Positions 1-10,300 of a stretch of 64,000 nt of DNA are shown here, in pieces. Under the pieces are notes generated by a model. The model was not told the DNA's origin and made no database searches. It was given only the letters and a program-made list of their open reading frames with translations. This DNA comes from Megalonaias nervosa (Eukaryota > Mollusca > Bivalvia > Unionida > Unionidae), in NCBI GenBank assembly GCA_016617855.1, contig JAECUM010004454.1, positions 21,934 through 85,933 of the forward strand, written 5' to 3'. The position numbers were made by a program, and so were the translations under genes. Position 1 is the stretch's first letter. Every line of letters starts with the position of its first letter.

Positions 1-1639
1 TTGTATTTGTGAGGTGTTATCTATGAATTGATGGATGATGATCCTGGAATCTTTGGAACCAAGTACTGTACAAATGCAGTGTAGTGCTAACATATTGTCT
101 CGAGAGAAATGCAATGGCCAAATCTATTTTTAAAGACAGTGACCTTGACCTTCAAGTCATAATGCTCCCACACACACATTCAACACCCATATACCTCCAA
201 ATCATTAGGGTTCTTTCTTGGGATAATAAATGTTTTGTTGTTGGTTGGTTTTAATGGCATTTTAAGCACATTACTATTTCATGCCTAGGAAATGGGAGGT
301 AAGTGCCATTCAAAGGACACACCAAGGCAGACAACTTGAGCTGTTCTTGGTGGGTATCAAAAACACACAACCTTTTGATCATGACTGTTATGTGCTACCA
401 ACCAAGCTACCATAATTCAACCATAAACTGTATCCAATGAATGAACTTTAAAACACAAAATTTCAATAAAGTCACCAAGTCATTAAATATTGGTTAGAGA
501 GACCTCTTTTTACAATAACAGTACAGTACTTGTCAAGGAGCATCCCCATACCAAGTTGAATGATTCCAGGTAGGATAGCAAGCACACACTATGTCAAAAA
601 TTCAAGAACATATAAATTTAACCAAAGCCATAAGAAGAAATAAAGGTCATGATCAGCTTATATATTGTTGTATGGGTATGGTACTAACAGAGATGCACAG
701 CATCATCAATTTCATGATTCCATCTCAAACAATGCACAAGAAATGAACATGAAAGTCAGTGAAGCATAAACTATAAGCCATAATGACCTACTATGGAAAT
801 GAGGGCATAGTGCTCATCAACATGCAACCCCTCACCAAATTTCATGATAAACTCATACATTTAACTTTAGGTAGTAAAATGTGGAATGACTGTTAGAATG
901 ACCATATTTATTACCAAATAATCTACACTCACAACCATATGCCATACCCTACTACCTCCTACTTCACCACACAAGAAAATTCTTTAGTATCTCAACCCTC
1001 CACAACAGCACCTCAGATGTGCTGTCAGCATGACAGCCCTATGCGCAAGCATACTTCCCTGTTTCCAGTGTGGCCGTCAGGTAAGTGAAAACTACAGGTA
1101 CACAGTGAACCACTTCAGCCTGTTATAACTTTGTTCATCAATATTCAGTTCTGATTGTGGGATTATTTGGTTGGATTATTAGTGCTTCTTCACATGCCGC
1201 TACATTTTAGGAACTCTTCCACATTTTTTGGGATTTTCTATTAGCGTCAGACTTGGACTTCAGCATGGCAGGCAAACTTTCTTCTGGGAGTTTACCAATG
1301 GCTTTTTTGAACGTTTCTCCCCTGAGGAAATTATGATGAATGCATATGAAATTAAGACCCATGCTCATTATATTGTGACAAGGAACTGCTCATCTAAACC
1401 GAAACTTAACAAAACATGAATACAAGGTCAAGAGCACCAGGGCCTCTATGGGTGGAACTGGTGGCTCTAGCAGACGATGCGTAGATTCAATGTCATCTTT
1501 GGACTCCTACTGAAGAGTCTTCCAAGAGAAGAGAAAGACAAGAGGAAAAATGTCTAGAAAACAAGCACAAATTAGTTTCTAAACAGAAATCTCAGAGTTA
1601 GAGATCTTTAGAAGTGATCAAGGCAAGCACCTGGAGGAG
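1..1639. other. No recognisable gene; AT-rich DNA
   Basis: I see no exon or element with defined ends here. A TGACCTTGACCTT motif at 140-152 is shared with repeat copies near 3879, so the first 200 bases may be a worn fragment of that family. Around 1140-1420 there is a 63-codon open frame beginning just upstream of the DIRS-like relic. It could be leader or gag sequence of that relic, but it has no motif I recognise. Confidence 0.4.
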
Positions 1640-1934
1640 AAACCAGACATTAGGCATCTCTCAAATGGGGCAACAGGACACATAACTATTGAAATCCCTG
1701 ACAGTGCACTTTCATACAGTTTCATACTACCCAGAAGAGAGGGACACGGGAACTTGTTACCCTTCAGAGCCTCATAGAGGCACCAGCAAGAACCCTCCTA
1801 CATATGGCAAAGAGGACTGGACATGAGTGGCCCTTATCGGCCTCAATCTGGATCTTACCCTTTCCTACTCTTCTGTTGCCATCAGAGTTGCCATCTGGAT
1901 ACCAAGAGGACCCTGAAGCAGCAGGCTCTTTGTC

Positions 1935-2390
1935 CCCCCACTTTTCTCAACTTCATATCAATGCACTGAAACTCAAAGAGACTTTTGGGCTCTTAAGTTG
2001 TTCCACAATGTTAGCATCAGACAACACCAAAGTGGTAGCTTACATAAACAAGCAGGGAGAAACTTTCTCCTGTTCACTGTCTCACCATGCTGTCGAGGTC
2101 TTGCAGTCATGTGCATCCCATCAGATTTATCTCAAAGTAAGATATATACAGAGGGCAATATCTAGCTCTACCATGCTTGCTTTCACACAATATTTGACAA
2201 TCCATACTGAATGGACCCTCCATGCATGCAATCTGAACAGAGTGTTCAGTTTTTGGGACAGACCATACATGGACTTCTTTGCCACAAGACCTGATGCTTG
2301 CTTTCTACTTTTTGTGTCACTCCTTCCAGACAGGCTTGAGAAGTGGATTTACTATCAATAAAATGGGACAATTTGTAGGGTTAAACATTT
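1935..2390 (+). pseudogene. RNase H domain of DIRS-like element, inactive
   Basis: This domain would remove the RNA strand of the RNA/DNA hybrid during reverse transcription. The frame beginning at 1804 shows LHINALKLKETF, then a SDNTKVVAYINKQG motif, then THTEWTLH-like and FFATRPDA-like blocks (usual form TEW.LH and DLFATR). After 2335 the match continues in another frame as DLLSIKWDNL. The catalytic glutamate usually seen in HINALELK is lysine here, so the active site is damaged even where the frame is open. The 185-codon open frame 1804-2361 is therefore a relic and not a host gene. The call rests on recognising the motif series by eye. Confidence 0.75.
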
Positions 2391-2549
2391 CTTCAGATAT
2401 TACTGATTCCCTACAAGTCCAACAATATGCTGACAGATGGTCAACTGTGACAAAATCTTGATTACATGATGTGATGCCAGCCAGCATACCTATGGTCTCC
2501 ACTCTGACCAGTACTGAATGGTCAGCCAACACTTCCAACTCTCAAGATA

Positions 2550-3600
2550 TCTGCTGACCCTGCCCCAGTTCCAATTCAACACAGGAATCTAATCATCTTC
2601 CATCTACATGCCTGGAGATTGTAATCAATCTCTGAAGAATCAAGACTAGCAGAGTAAGCTGCCCAGAGGGGTTTATACAACCTAACAGTCTTCCAATTAT
2701 CTGATCTACATGTAGAAGTTCATAAAGTTATGGGTGGATTGTTTTAATGGCACATGAATCCCCTCCATTCAGCTGTGGCAAATGGTACAGACTTCTTGTT
2801 CTTTTTTCTTTTACAAGAAAAAGAACTCAACCCCAACATATTAAATGCTACCAATCAGCAATCAATGTCACACCTGAGACTCAACTGGGTCACACAATCT
2901 CTGACATCATTCAAAGTTTAAAACTAGAAAGATCCTAAACACAAAATTTTGTCCCTTTCTGTTATCTCAGGGATGCTAATTAAAATCTCTTCTGATCCTC
3001 AAGAACAGTACCCACAATGATACTTTTCTTATATAAGATGTTTTTTGGGGGTTGCCTTGGTATCAAGCAGGTGGACAGAAATTCATGCTCTGTCTGCTGA
3101 TGAAGTAGACATCTAGTTCGCCTTTGATAGGAGAGTTAACCAGCATATATATTATGGGTTTCTGACTAAGACCCAGCTGCTGCCAACAGTTTCCACTCCT
3201 ATTAAAATCCCTTCATTTTCCAGCATAGTAGAAGAGATTTATGGGACAGGACACTGCCTAGTCAGCGACCTGAAATGGTATCTCTAATGAACTAAGAGAT
3301 TCAGGAAAGAAAGAAAGGACTTTCATTTCTTATTTAGATCTGCCAGCATTTCTTGCTGGATTGTGAATCCAGTCCAGATTGCCTGTTCTCTGATTTGGTT
3401 GTGACAAGACTTAATGCCCATAAAGTTTAAGCCTTGTCTCCATCTTGGACTTTACTTAACAACATTCCCTTTGATGAAGTTTGGAAAGCCTCATATCTGA
3501 GGCCACCAGATAAATTTCCTCATTCTACTTGAGAGACCTGACAGGTGATGGAGGTCTTTTCTCTATGAGGTTGGTGGTAGCTACATGTATTAAGACAGTG
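2550..3600 (+). pseudogene. Tyrosine recombinase of DIRS-like element, inactive
   Basis: The enzyme would insert the circular cDNA by site-specific recombination. Recognisable blocks in shifting frames are LHAWRL (2604-2621), TEIHALSADE (from 3075, usual form SE.HALS), GFLTKTQ (3156-3176, usual form GFL.KTQ), a block reading DLKWYL near 3275, PSWTLLNNIPFDEVW (from 3440) and YLRDLTGDGG (from about 3528). The YLRDL block normally lies just after the catalytic tyrosine region at the C-terminus. Several stops and at least four frame changes interrupt it. The recombinase lies downstream of RNase H in the same direction, as the family requires. Confidence 0.75.
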
Positions 3601-3950
3601 GTATGTGACAAACCTTCTAGTGATGATGTATAAGTATGCCACATTTCATCCCTTAATGTCAAAGGTGTTTAAAGTTATAGAGTCGAGAGGGAAGGATGAA
3701 GGAAAACTTGAAATACTGAGGCATGATCTTGTTAATCGCACCTCCAATGTGGTAGTTAATACACCTTCTAGTGCTAATGTATCCTGGTAAGAATGAAAAG
3801 TTTCATCCTTAATCTCCGACATCTTTAAAGTTATGGAGTGGATGGTAAAATATGATGAAAACATAACATACTTAGCCATGACCTTGACCTTGAAGCTATG
3901 ACCCCAGATGTGGTATGTAACATAGCTTCTAGTAGTGTATATCTGCAATC
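3600..3950 (+). repeat. Dispersed/tandem repeat family A (about 145-bp unit)
   Basis: Two or more diverged units are visible. Each has the elements CCTTCTAGTG, a TTTCATCCTTAAT block, TTTAAAGTTATGGAGT, and a tail with ATGACCTTGACCTTGAAG (exact at 3878-3895) followed by ATGACCCCA.ATGTGGTATG. Related units lie at 12951-13500 and a scrap at 100-180. The short open frames on both strands here are part of the repeat. Confidence 0.7.
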
Positions 3951-4258
3951 CCCAAGAGAGATAAAATTGTAATCAAAGTGGACAAAAAGCATAATGTGAG
4001 CATAAAAAGTGTCACCTACATATTACAAGCCACAATTACAATCAACTATCTAAAAAATAATTAATTATTTTTGTTACTAACCTGGATGTACAGCTGGTTT
4101 AAGTTCTTATCACAAATGGGGAAAGTCCAAATGAATAAGTACCAGAATTCAAACAGTCATAAAGTCTATATATAATACATATTTGATCGAGTCGAGAGAT
4201 CAAACCTTCCATTATGACTGATAGTGAAGTCCACTCCACAAAACTTGAAATAAGCATA
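3951..4258. other. No gene seen
   Basis: AT-rich spacer between the repeat units and the hAT-like element. No motif or open frame of note was seen. Confidence 0.4.
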
Positions 4259-4589
4259 GTGATGCAGAGCTGTCAACCCTCCAGACTCGCAATTAGTGAA
4301 AAATGGGATAAAAATTAGTGAATTTTGAATGCAATTAGTGAAAAATTGTATCATAACACTAACTCCATCCACTTCAATGGTCAATACTGCATGATATGAA
4401 AATCCCAAAATAAAACTAAAACATACTGTTCACACTGATTACATGTACTACTTTATTCGCAGCCAAATTTACTGATATACACAAACTTCATGCTATGTGT
4501 CACGATATGATGCTGTGGCAGTCTTGAACATCTTCAATCAAGCTATGGTAAATTTGTTTTCAAAACAGTTCAGGCTTCTTGCCTGCTGG

Positions 4590-4799
4590 TTAATCTTGGT
4601 GACATGACAGGTAAATTGAAAGCAACAATACCAGCCCTTGTGCACATTCCCAACTGCAAAATTCGTGGCACACTAACGTGCAAAAATCATAATATACATC
4701 GATGTTTGATGGCTGAATGCTAGGCCAAATTTTGGTGTACTCCAATCTATACTTCACTTTTTGTGGAATACAAATCTTTTTCCTTGGAGGTGAAAACAT
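4590..4799 (-). pseudogene. Second, worn copy of the zinc-finger exon
   Basis: This 69-codon frame repeats the sequence around residues 41-85 of the neighbouring 136-residue frame: SPPRKKICIPQKVK, then SIQPSNIDVYYDFCTL. The DNA at about 4640-4800 aligns by eye with about 5020-5175, so the element carries an internal duplication roughly 375 bp apart. Here the second cysteine pair and the HGG...H...H half are broken by frameshift, so the finger cannot fold. Confidence 0.55.
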
Positions 4800-4872
4800 T
4801 TTAACTGCAGTGAAGCTTAATTACGAAATGGTATTAATCCAGAAGATGAAACGTCGAATGGTGAACGAGTAG

Positions 4873-5283
4873 TCATGCCGGCACATGCACGGAAAACTGT
4901 GAACTCAAGCAAATTACGATATATAAATTCCAACACTCGAAAAAGCTGTCTTTATGTAGTTTCCCAACCTCTATGTGCTTTTTGCTACCAATGTGCTTCC
5001 TCACATCGTCCCTGCCACCATGCCCAATGCTAAAATTTGTGGCACAATGTGTGCAAAAAGCATGATATATATCAGTATTTGATGGCTGAATGCACAGCCG
5101 ATTTTTGGTATATACCAAACTAAACTTCACTTTTTGCGCAATACATTTATTTTTCCTTGGTGGTGAAGATGTTTCAAGATGCGATGCCGAACAGTAATTC
5201 AAATCTGTGTTGGTGGCGCATACATGGAGAAAAATTCTGGTTAGGCCCCCGTTTCTTTCAAAAGCATTTGTAAAACTACTCAT
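4873..5283 (-). CDS. BED-type zinc-finger protein fragment (136 aa)
   Basis: This is an intact frame from Met to stop. Residues 77-103 form C-X2-C-X16-H-X5-H with the block NFSIGHGGRDDVRKHI between the two halves. That block is typical of the N-terminal DNA-binding finger found on hAT-type transposases and their domesticated relatives. Residues 41-60 are basic (PPRKNKC...KVKF) and precede the finger as in that family. Nothing of the catalytic DDE region follows; after the finger the frame runs about 30 residues and stops. If expressed, it would be a small DNA-binding protein able to bind the element's own ends. No intron or poly(A) signal was assigned, and expression is unknown. Confidence 0.5.
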   Translation of the reverse strand: MSSFTNAFERNGGLTRIFLHVCATNTDLNYCSASHLETSSPPRKNKCIAQKVKFSLVYTKNRLCIQPSNTDIYHAFCTHCATNFSIGHGGRDDVRKHIGSKKHIEVGKLHKDSFFECWNLYIVICLSSQFSVHVPA

Positions 5284-5527
5284 ATAGATTAAAATATGCT
5301 AAAATGCTTGCTACTGGGCCAACTGTACTAATCGGCTATAGTTCTATTAATCTCATGACTAGCAGTACCGGCAACTGCCGATATCACAACTAGCACTTAA
5401 CAGGAAAATTTAAAATAATTGAGAATTAGGGAAATCGTGGTTTTTGCATGCAGTGTGAATCTGTGAATCGCTGTAGAAAGTTGTGAAATTCATGCCAAAA
5501 TCGTGGGGGTTGGCAGCTATGGTGATG

Positions 5528-5997
5528 TAATAAACTTGATTACTGTATTACATGACTTGCATACTTTTCTACTAAATTTCTTAAGAACTCTTGATGTGTT
5601 CTATATCTGACCCGACACGTTTTAAAATGTAGTGGGGGATGCATTTATAATGATTTAATAACAGAAGAAAATTCCATTCTCCCATTAGATGGATAGACGT
5701 TAAAGTCCAGAACTAGAAAGAACACAGACCTAGTCTGTACCATACAACATAGGCACATGCAAAGTAGCTATTCTCTTTTTAGGGACCCAGAATACTTGTG
5801 GAACATGAAAGCAGGTTGGTAGCAGGGAATCTGGCAATAGCAACAATAAATATTACATCATTAAAATTAGTTCTACCCCACCCCACCCCAAAAAACTGCA
5901 TTTTAAAAACATTGACACATTACCTATCACTATTAAGTTGCTGAATTGGTCAGTGCATCAAATGCAGATGGCTTTAAAAAAAAAACTTACAATATGG
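5528..5997. other. No gene seen
   Basis: Between the hAT-like element and the SINE there is only AT-rich sequence with a short run of CCCCA at about 5877-5891. No open frame or repeat family was assigned. Confidence 0.4.
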
Positions 5998-6205
5998 CAA
6001 GTTGTGGTGGCTCAGTGGTTAGCATACTGGACTCAAGAATTAAGGGGTGCAGGTACAAATCTTCCCATCAGACCTGCCTGGGTCTGCTACCATGGTGTGT
6101 CATTGTGCAAGACACTTTACTCCAATTGCCTCAGCACTACATAACCTACTTGCTTTGCTGCGACATAAAGCATCAAACACCAAAACAAACCGTACTATAC
6201 CAGTA
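5998..6205 (+). repeat. tRNA-derived SINE
   Basis: It starts with a pol III A-box-like GTGGCTCAGTGGTTAGCATA, then a degenerate B-box (GGTACAAATC). A body containing GTGCAAGACACTTTACTCCA.TTGCCTCA follows, resembling the central domain shared by several metazoan SINEs. It lies exactly where the minus-strand DIRS relic loses its readable recombinase end, so it may have inserted there. The promoter boxes are worn. Confidence 0.6.
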
Positions 6206-6239
6206 CCTACAAGGTTGCTTCAGCCACATTTTGTGCTAC

Positions 6240-6890
6240 AACGTTTGGCCCTAAAGAAAATAGGCCTTTCTTCTGGTGTGCCGAACACTCAATGCAGAAA
6301 GAGGAGAAACTAGTATGTGACCACCAAAATGTGACTCTCCTAACAGAATAGACCAACAGTGGGTCCATCCTCTAAGGCAATGCCCTGGACTGGTCTACCA
6401 ACAGGACAAAAACTGAACCATGATCAAAGTGGCTATCAGAATGAGCTGAGCTGTGAAGTCCTGACTTTATGGAGCACCTTACATGAACAGTGCATAGGTG
6501 TTAGCAGACAAATGATCCCACCTCAGATAGAGGGCGTCAACTATCCAGGTCATCTGACCTGGGACTGGGGAGATGTAAAAGAGAGATTGTTGCTCAATTT
6601 CATCACAACCAACTGCACCACGAGTCTCCCCCCAAGTCTGGCAAGTGACTCTGCTATGGATTATTGCAGGGTCCATTCCATGAGTACCCTGCCTTTCCTG
6701 GACAGACTGTTTGCCAGAATATTCATTTTACCAGAAATGTGATGAACCCTCTGGATAATCCCTTCCAAGGTTGTTCAGTGAAGGTGGATCCAAATTGACG
6801 TGCAAAGATGAGGAACGCATGCCTCCTTCTTGCCTGAGGTATGCTACCACCCTCATTTCCAAATTGTTGATGTGGAGGGTTCAGGTACCA
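6240..6890 (-). pseudogene. RNase H and linker of DIRS-like element, inactive
   Basis: On the minus strand from about 6880 the sequence reads LHINNLEMRVV in one frame, keeping the catalytic glutamate position. It continues to a WG-rich block and then, in the frame ending at 6479, to ISPVPGQMTWIVDALYLRWDHLSANTYAL, matching the usual FVSPVPD...A.DALSI.W....AYAFPP stretch. Beyond it, a worn VDQSRALP...GRVTFWWSH-like stretch occupies the region that normally leads to LHAWRL. This continues the reverse transcriptase found at 8450-9300 on the other side of the inserted element. Confidence 0.65.
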
Positions 6891-6942
6891 TGAACCCAGA
6901 AGAACTAACCCCTCTGGCTTCAAGTGAGTGCCCAACCCCATA

Positions 6943-8404
6943 TACCGTATTTATTGCATGTTTTCGGACATTGTTTGTTTTCGGACACCGTTTTTTTGGG
7001 GCAAATATAATATTTAAATGCCTTGTCATTTTTCGGACGTTGCTCCACTATAATTTTTTCTACAATTTATGTTTTCAGACACAATCTAAGAAGATCTGCT
7101 GCTTTGTTTTAAAGTAAAATTCATAGTGTGTTTGCTGTTAATTTAACTGATACAAAGTTCGCTTCATTTGGTCGCCAATTATTTAATGTGATCATGAACT
7201 TCCATGGATTGGTTGTCAGTGTAGACATCGTTACACACGAAACCACTTCACACAGGTGTAACAGTTATGGCTTTGATTAGAAACCATGATCCCTGCTTTA
7301 TATCATTAAACAATACATCAGAAAGTCAGTATGGATTAGTAAATTCATTGGCATCATGCAACAAAACAAACCCCTTATCCCCAAGGCATTATGTACCACG
7401 GGTTTAAATGTAGTTATTGTTCTACAGGTAATAAACCTCTTTGTAGATGATAAATATTGATTGTGGGTTCAACATGTTCGGTACATTGTGTGCTCTTTTA
7501 ACAAAATCCAGATGGCTGCCCTTTATTTCCGAACACACCTGTCAAAGAAATCCCACAAATTATTGTAGTAACAGTTATCACCTAGACACCCTGAAATCTC
7601 CAATATGCATCAAAACAATCTTTGAGCAGTTGATTGTTTCGAGTCGGCAGGCTCTACTCATTTTGAAGCTACCCTCAGCTAGGTGGGAAACAAAAAGAAG
7701 AGAGAACCACAACAAATAGATCACCTTTATTTTTAAAAAATACCAACATATTAACGACTCGTATATTGCAACTTGCTTGTTATTTTTACCCTTCCTAGGC
7801 GTGCTTACAACACTCACCCCATATGGAGCCTCTCATCCTTGGTGCTCTAAGATTAGCACTCATACATGTACCAGTATTTCTACTCTCGATACTAAAATGT
7901 TTCTGTCATAAATATCTTCAGAATTATAATTCCAATTTTTTTATTGTTTAGTTTATATTAATATCTTAATTATACAGACATAAAGCTTGCATGCGTTTGT
8001 AAGGTAGATTTTATTGATCACTGATTAGGCTAGTAAAGGGTTAAACTGGATTGCACGATTACTAATATGGCGGTTATTTTGGAAAATACGCACACAATCG
8101 TGGCTCAAATACATGTATGGCTGCGTTTTCTGGTGGATGGACATGTATCAAATAGACAAAATAGGCAAGTAATGCCTGTTTTTCATTCATTATCCTTTCC
8201 GTGGTGTTAGACAAAATACTTGTTTTACTTCATGGCAGCACGTCGTCATGTGAGCTAATTGTAACTTCATTACGGATGGGGGGGGACACAAATTTGTTTT
8301 CCCCTGTTTGTTTTCGGACACCTAATTAAAGAATTTAATATGTATTCGGAAAACAAAAAAAGTAATTATTTTTTGCCATCCGAAAACATGCTGTAAATAT
8401 GGTA
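6943..8404. mobile_element. TIR element family A, copy 1 (1.46 kb)
   Basis: The left end reads TACCGTATTTATTGCATG followed by TTTTCGGACA. The right end reversed reads TACCATATTTACAGCATG followed by TTTTCGGATG. GTTTTCGGACA-type motifs repeat two or three times just inside each end. A near-identical interior recurs at 43979-45670 and an end fragment at 43345-43550. No transposase-like protein is visible, so it is non-autonomous. TA at both borders may be the target duplication. It interrupts the minus-strand DIRS-like relic and is therefore younger than it. I cannot assign a superfamily. Confidence 0.75.
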
Positions 8405-8449
8405 GCTGTGGTTAAGGGGCTTGCATTGGGGCTCGAATCATAAAAAAAG

Positions 8450-9300
8450 TCAGAATTCATTCACAAACTCAAGTGGTTGCGAAATTCTGATCCTTGAAAA
8501 CTTGGTGCTCTCATGAGAACCTTGTGTGGTTTCCATTTTGTCAGAATGAAGAATGGGCAGATCATGTTTGAGGGACTCTATGAATCCATTGTGGATCAAC
8601 CAGTCGTTGAAATACTGGAGTGTAAGGATACCAAGTGATCTCAAGTAGGCAGCAACTATTACCATCACTCTGGTAAAGACTCAGGGTGGAGACAAGGTTG
8701 AACTGTGGAGAACAAAATTGGAAAATCTCCCATTAGATGCAAAACTGTAAGTTCTTCCTATGAGGAGGAAATATTGGGATGCAAAGGTAAACATCCTGAA
8801 GGCTGATGTAGACTGCCTAGTTGCTGGGCCTTATGGTATTCCTAACAGAAGATTCTGTCTCCAAATTGAATGGTTCCTCCTTAGGAACCTTGTTTAAGGC
8901 TGGAAGAATAATAATCAGTCAAAACTTTCTGCAGATCATAATACATTTTTTCAGATAACAGGAATATCTGAGTAGAAGGTCAAAGACTTATGAGTTACCA
9001 CCCTCTCTAATGCACCCTTATGACGAATGTTCTGCACCTCTTCTCTTAACCACACCAGATTTCATTGGTGGCAAAGAATGGGTGTCCATGCCAGAGGACG
9101 ATACTCCTGGCACTGAAGCCAGTATCCTTCATTATAGAGAGGACCCACTGATAATCCAATATGCTTGACCAGACTGGCATCCACAGGAATCCTTGGGAGA
9201 GTATGCATGGCTGGAGAGGAAACAAGTCCATAAGGCTGCACCACCCCACCCCCACCAGTCTTATATAAAGGTACCTACATACTGCTATCCTGGGCGTCTC
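8450..9300 (-). pseudogene. Reverse transcriptase of DIRS-like element, inactive
   Basis: The domain would copy element RNA into DNA. Visible blocks on the minus strand are QWVLSIMKDTGFSAR-like and LAWTPI (about 9170-9060), EEVQNIRHKGALERVVTH (from about 9050, usual N-terminal block), CIPIFPPHRKNLQF (usual form HVPI...HRK.LRF) with FQFC, and VAAYLRSLGILTLQYFNDWLIHN near 8600. The last block holds the catalytic YLDDW motif, here YFNDW, so one catalytic aspartate is asparagine. Frames shift several times. The same blocks recur in the third relic at 25.7-26.1 kb. Confidence 0.75.
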
Positions 9301-10300
9301 CATGAATGCATTTAGTTACAGATGGGAGAGAGGTGGGCTTTCATTGGAGTTGCTTCTTGTAATGGGGCTCCCTCCCTTTAAAGAACTTTGCTGAAGCCCC
9401 AAAGGGGCAATCAAGATGAACATGCTTCCTGGCTGGTCTACAGCAGATGCAAGGGACTAGTCATTCAGATCCTGGAATGCCACAAAGGGATCAGACTTAC
9501 GAAGAGGATCACTACCTCTAAGGAAGGAACTCGAAGACAGTTCTTACTGTGATCCAGTAAACTTTTGCTGTGTCCAGAGCAACATCCTCGCAGGTGGATT
9601 ACCTCCACTGACAGTGCCATGGACCCTGGACAATGACATAGCATGCCATGAAGTTCTAGGCCTGAGGCAAGCTAAGTCTCTTCAAACTGGTTTGGGACAC
9701 ATACTGAGTGGAAAAAAGCATGAAACTTCAGTAAAAGACAAAATCTTCATCTTCCACTGCCTGATTTGTCAGGTTGGTAGGAGGCGGGAAACCCGATTGG
9801 AGGAGATGCTGTCTCCACATGTTCTTTGACAAACTCAATAAAGTCCACTGGGATCCACAGGGTATTATTTTGCTCTCACCCCTGAAAGGCAGGACTTTCC
9901 AACCCTGCATGCCTACGTCGAAGAGACCTGAGATTAGTGGTATCCCCAGCCCACAATTCCTCACACAGAGCAATGGGATTGCCCCAAGAAGCAGACTTGG
10001 CAGAAAGTCAAAAATGCATCCCAACCTTCCTCAAACATTTTAGGAAAGAAGACCAGCCCACTTCTTTCTTCTTTGACTCCATACAAGTAGATGAGGTGGG
10101 TCCACCCTTCCCTAATTGATATATGTATGCAGACTCCCTGCCCCCCAACAGTGTTGTTCATGGCTAAGGGGAGGGGGTTCTTGACACAATCCCTGTCCCC
10201 ATACCAATGAGGTTCCAATAACCAGTGACAAGTACTCAAAAACAAGTGCCTGATGCCTGGTGCCAGGTGTCCTATCAAAGACCAATCAGTTAACTCTGAT

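Larger units (their letters stand above)
1640..3600 (+). mobile_element. Decayed DIRS-like retrotransposon, 3' half
   Basis: Reading across frames on the plus strand gives, in order, an RNase H-like domain (about 1935-2390), the LHAWRL motif that sits before the recombinase in many DIRS elements (2604-2621), and a tyrosine recombinase (about 2640-3600). That order, with recombinase instead of a DDE integrase, is diagnostic of DIRS/Ngaro-type elements. The reverse transcriptase expected upstream is missing or unreadable, so the copy has probably lost its 5' half. Many stops and frame changes show it is dead. Exact ends and terminal repeats were not found. Confidence 0.75.
4265..5521 (-). mobile_element. 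hAT-like element with BED-type zinc-finger frame
   Basis: The left end reads CAGAGCTGTCAACCCTCC. The right end, reversed, reads CATAGCTGCCAACCCCCA, a match at most positions and of the CAG...CAACC style common in hAT elements. GTGATG flanks both ends directly (4259-4264 and 5522-5527), which could be most of an 8-bp target duplication. Subterminal ATTAGTGAA-type motifs repeat just inside the left end. The only coding content is zinc-finger frames on the minus strand; no transposase catalytic domain or dimerisation domain is visible. It is therefore non-autonomous or a deletion derivative. The superfamily call is an inference from termini plus finger type. Confidence 0.6.
6235..10300 (-). mobile_element. 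Decayed DIRS-like retrotransposon, split by a DNA transposon
   Basis: On the minus strand, blocks occur in the expected order from high to low coordinates. First comes possible gag (10300-9600, weak), then the reverse transcriptase N-terminus (about 9300-9000) and core (about 8750-8450). After a 1.46 kb foreign insertion comes RNase H (about 6890-6480) and the connecting region before the recombinase (about 6480-6235). The recombinase is absent; a SINE sits at that end. Stops and frameshifts are frequent. The minus-strand frames at 9728-10024 and 9961-10308 probably belong to gag, but I cannot name motifs in them. Confidence 0.7.

Noticed and set aside
1804..2361. Longest plus-strand frame (185 codons) as a host gene
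   Set aside because: Its motifs are those of a DIRS RNase H with a damaged active site, and homology runs on past the stop in another frame.
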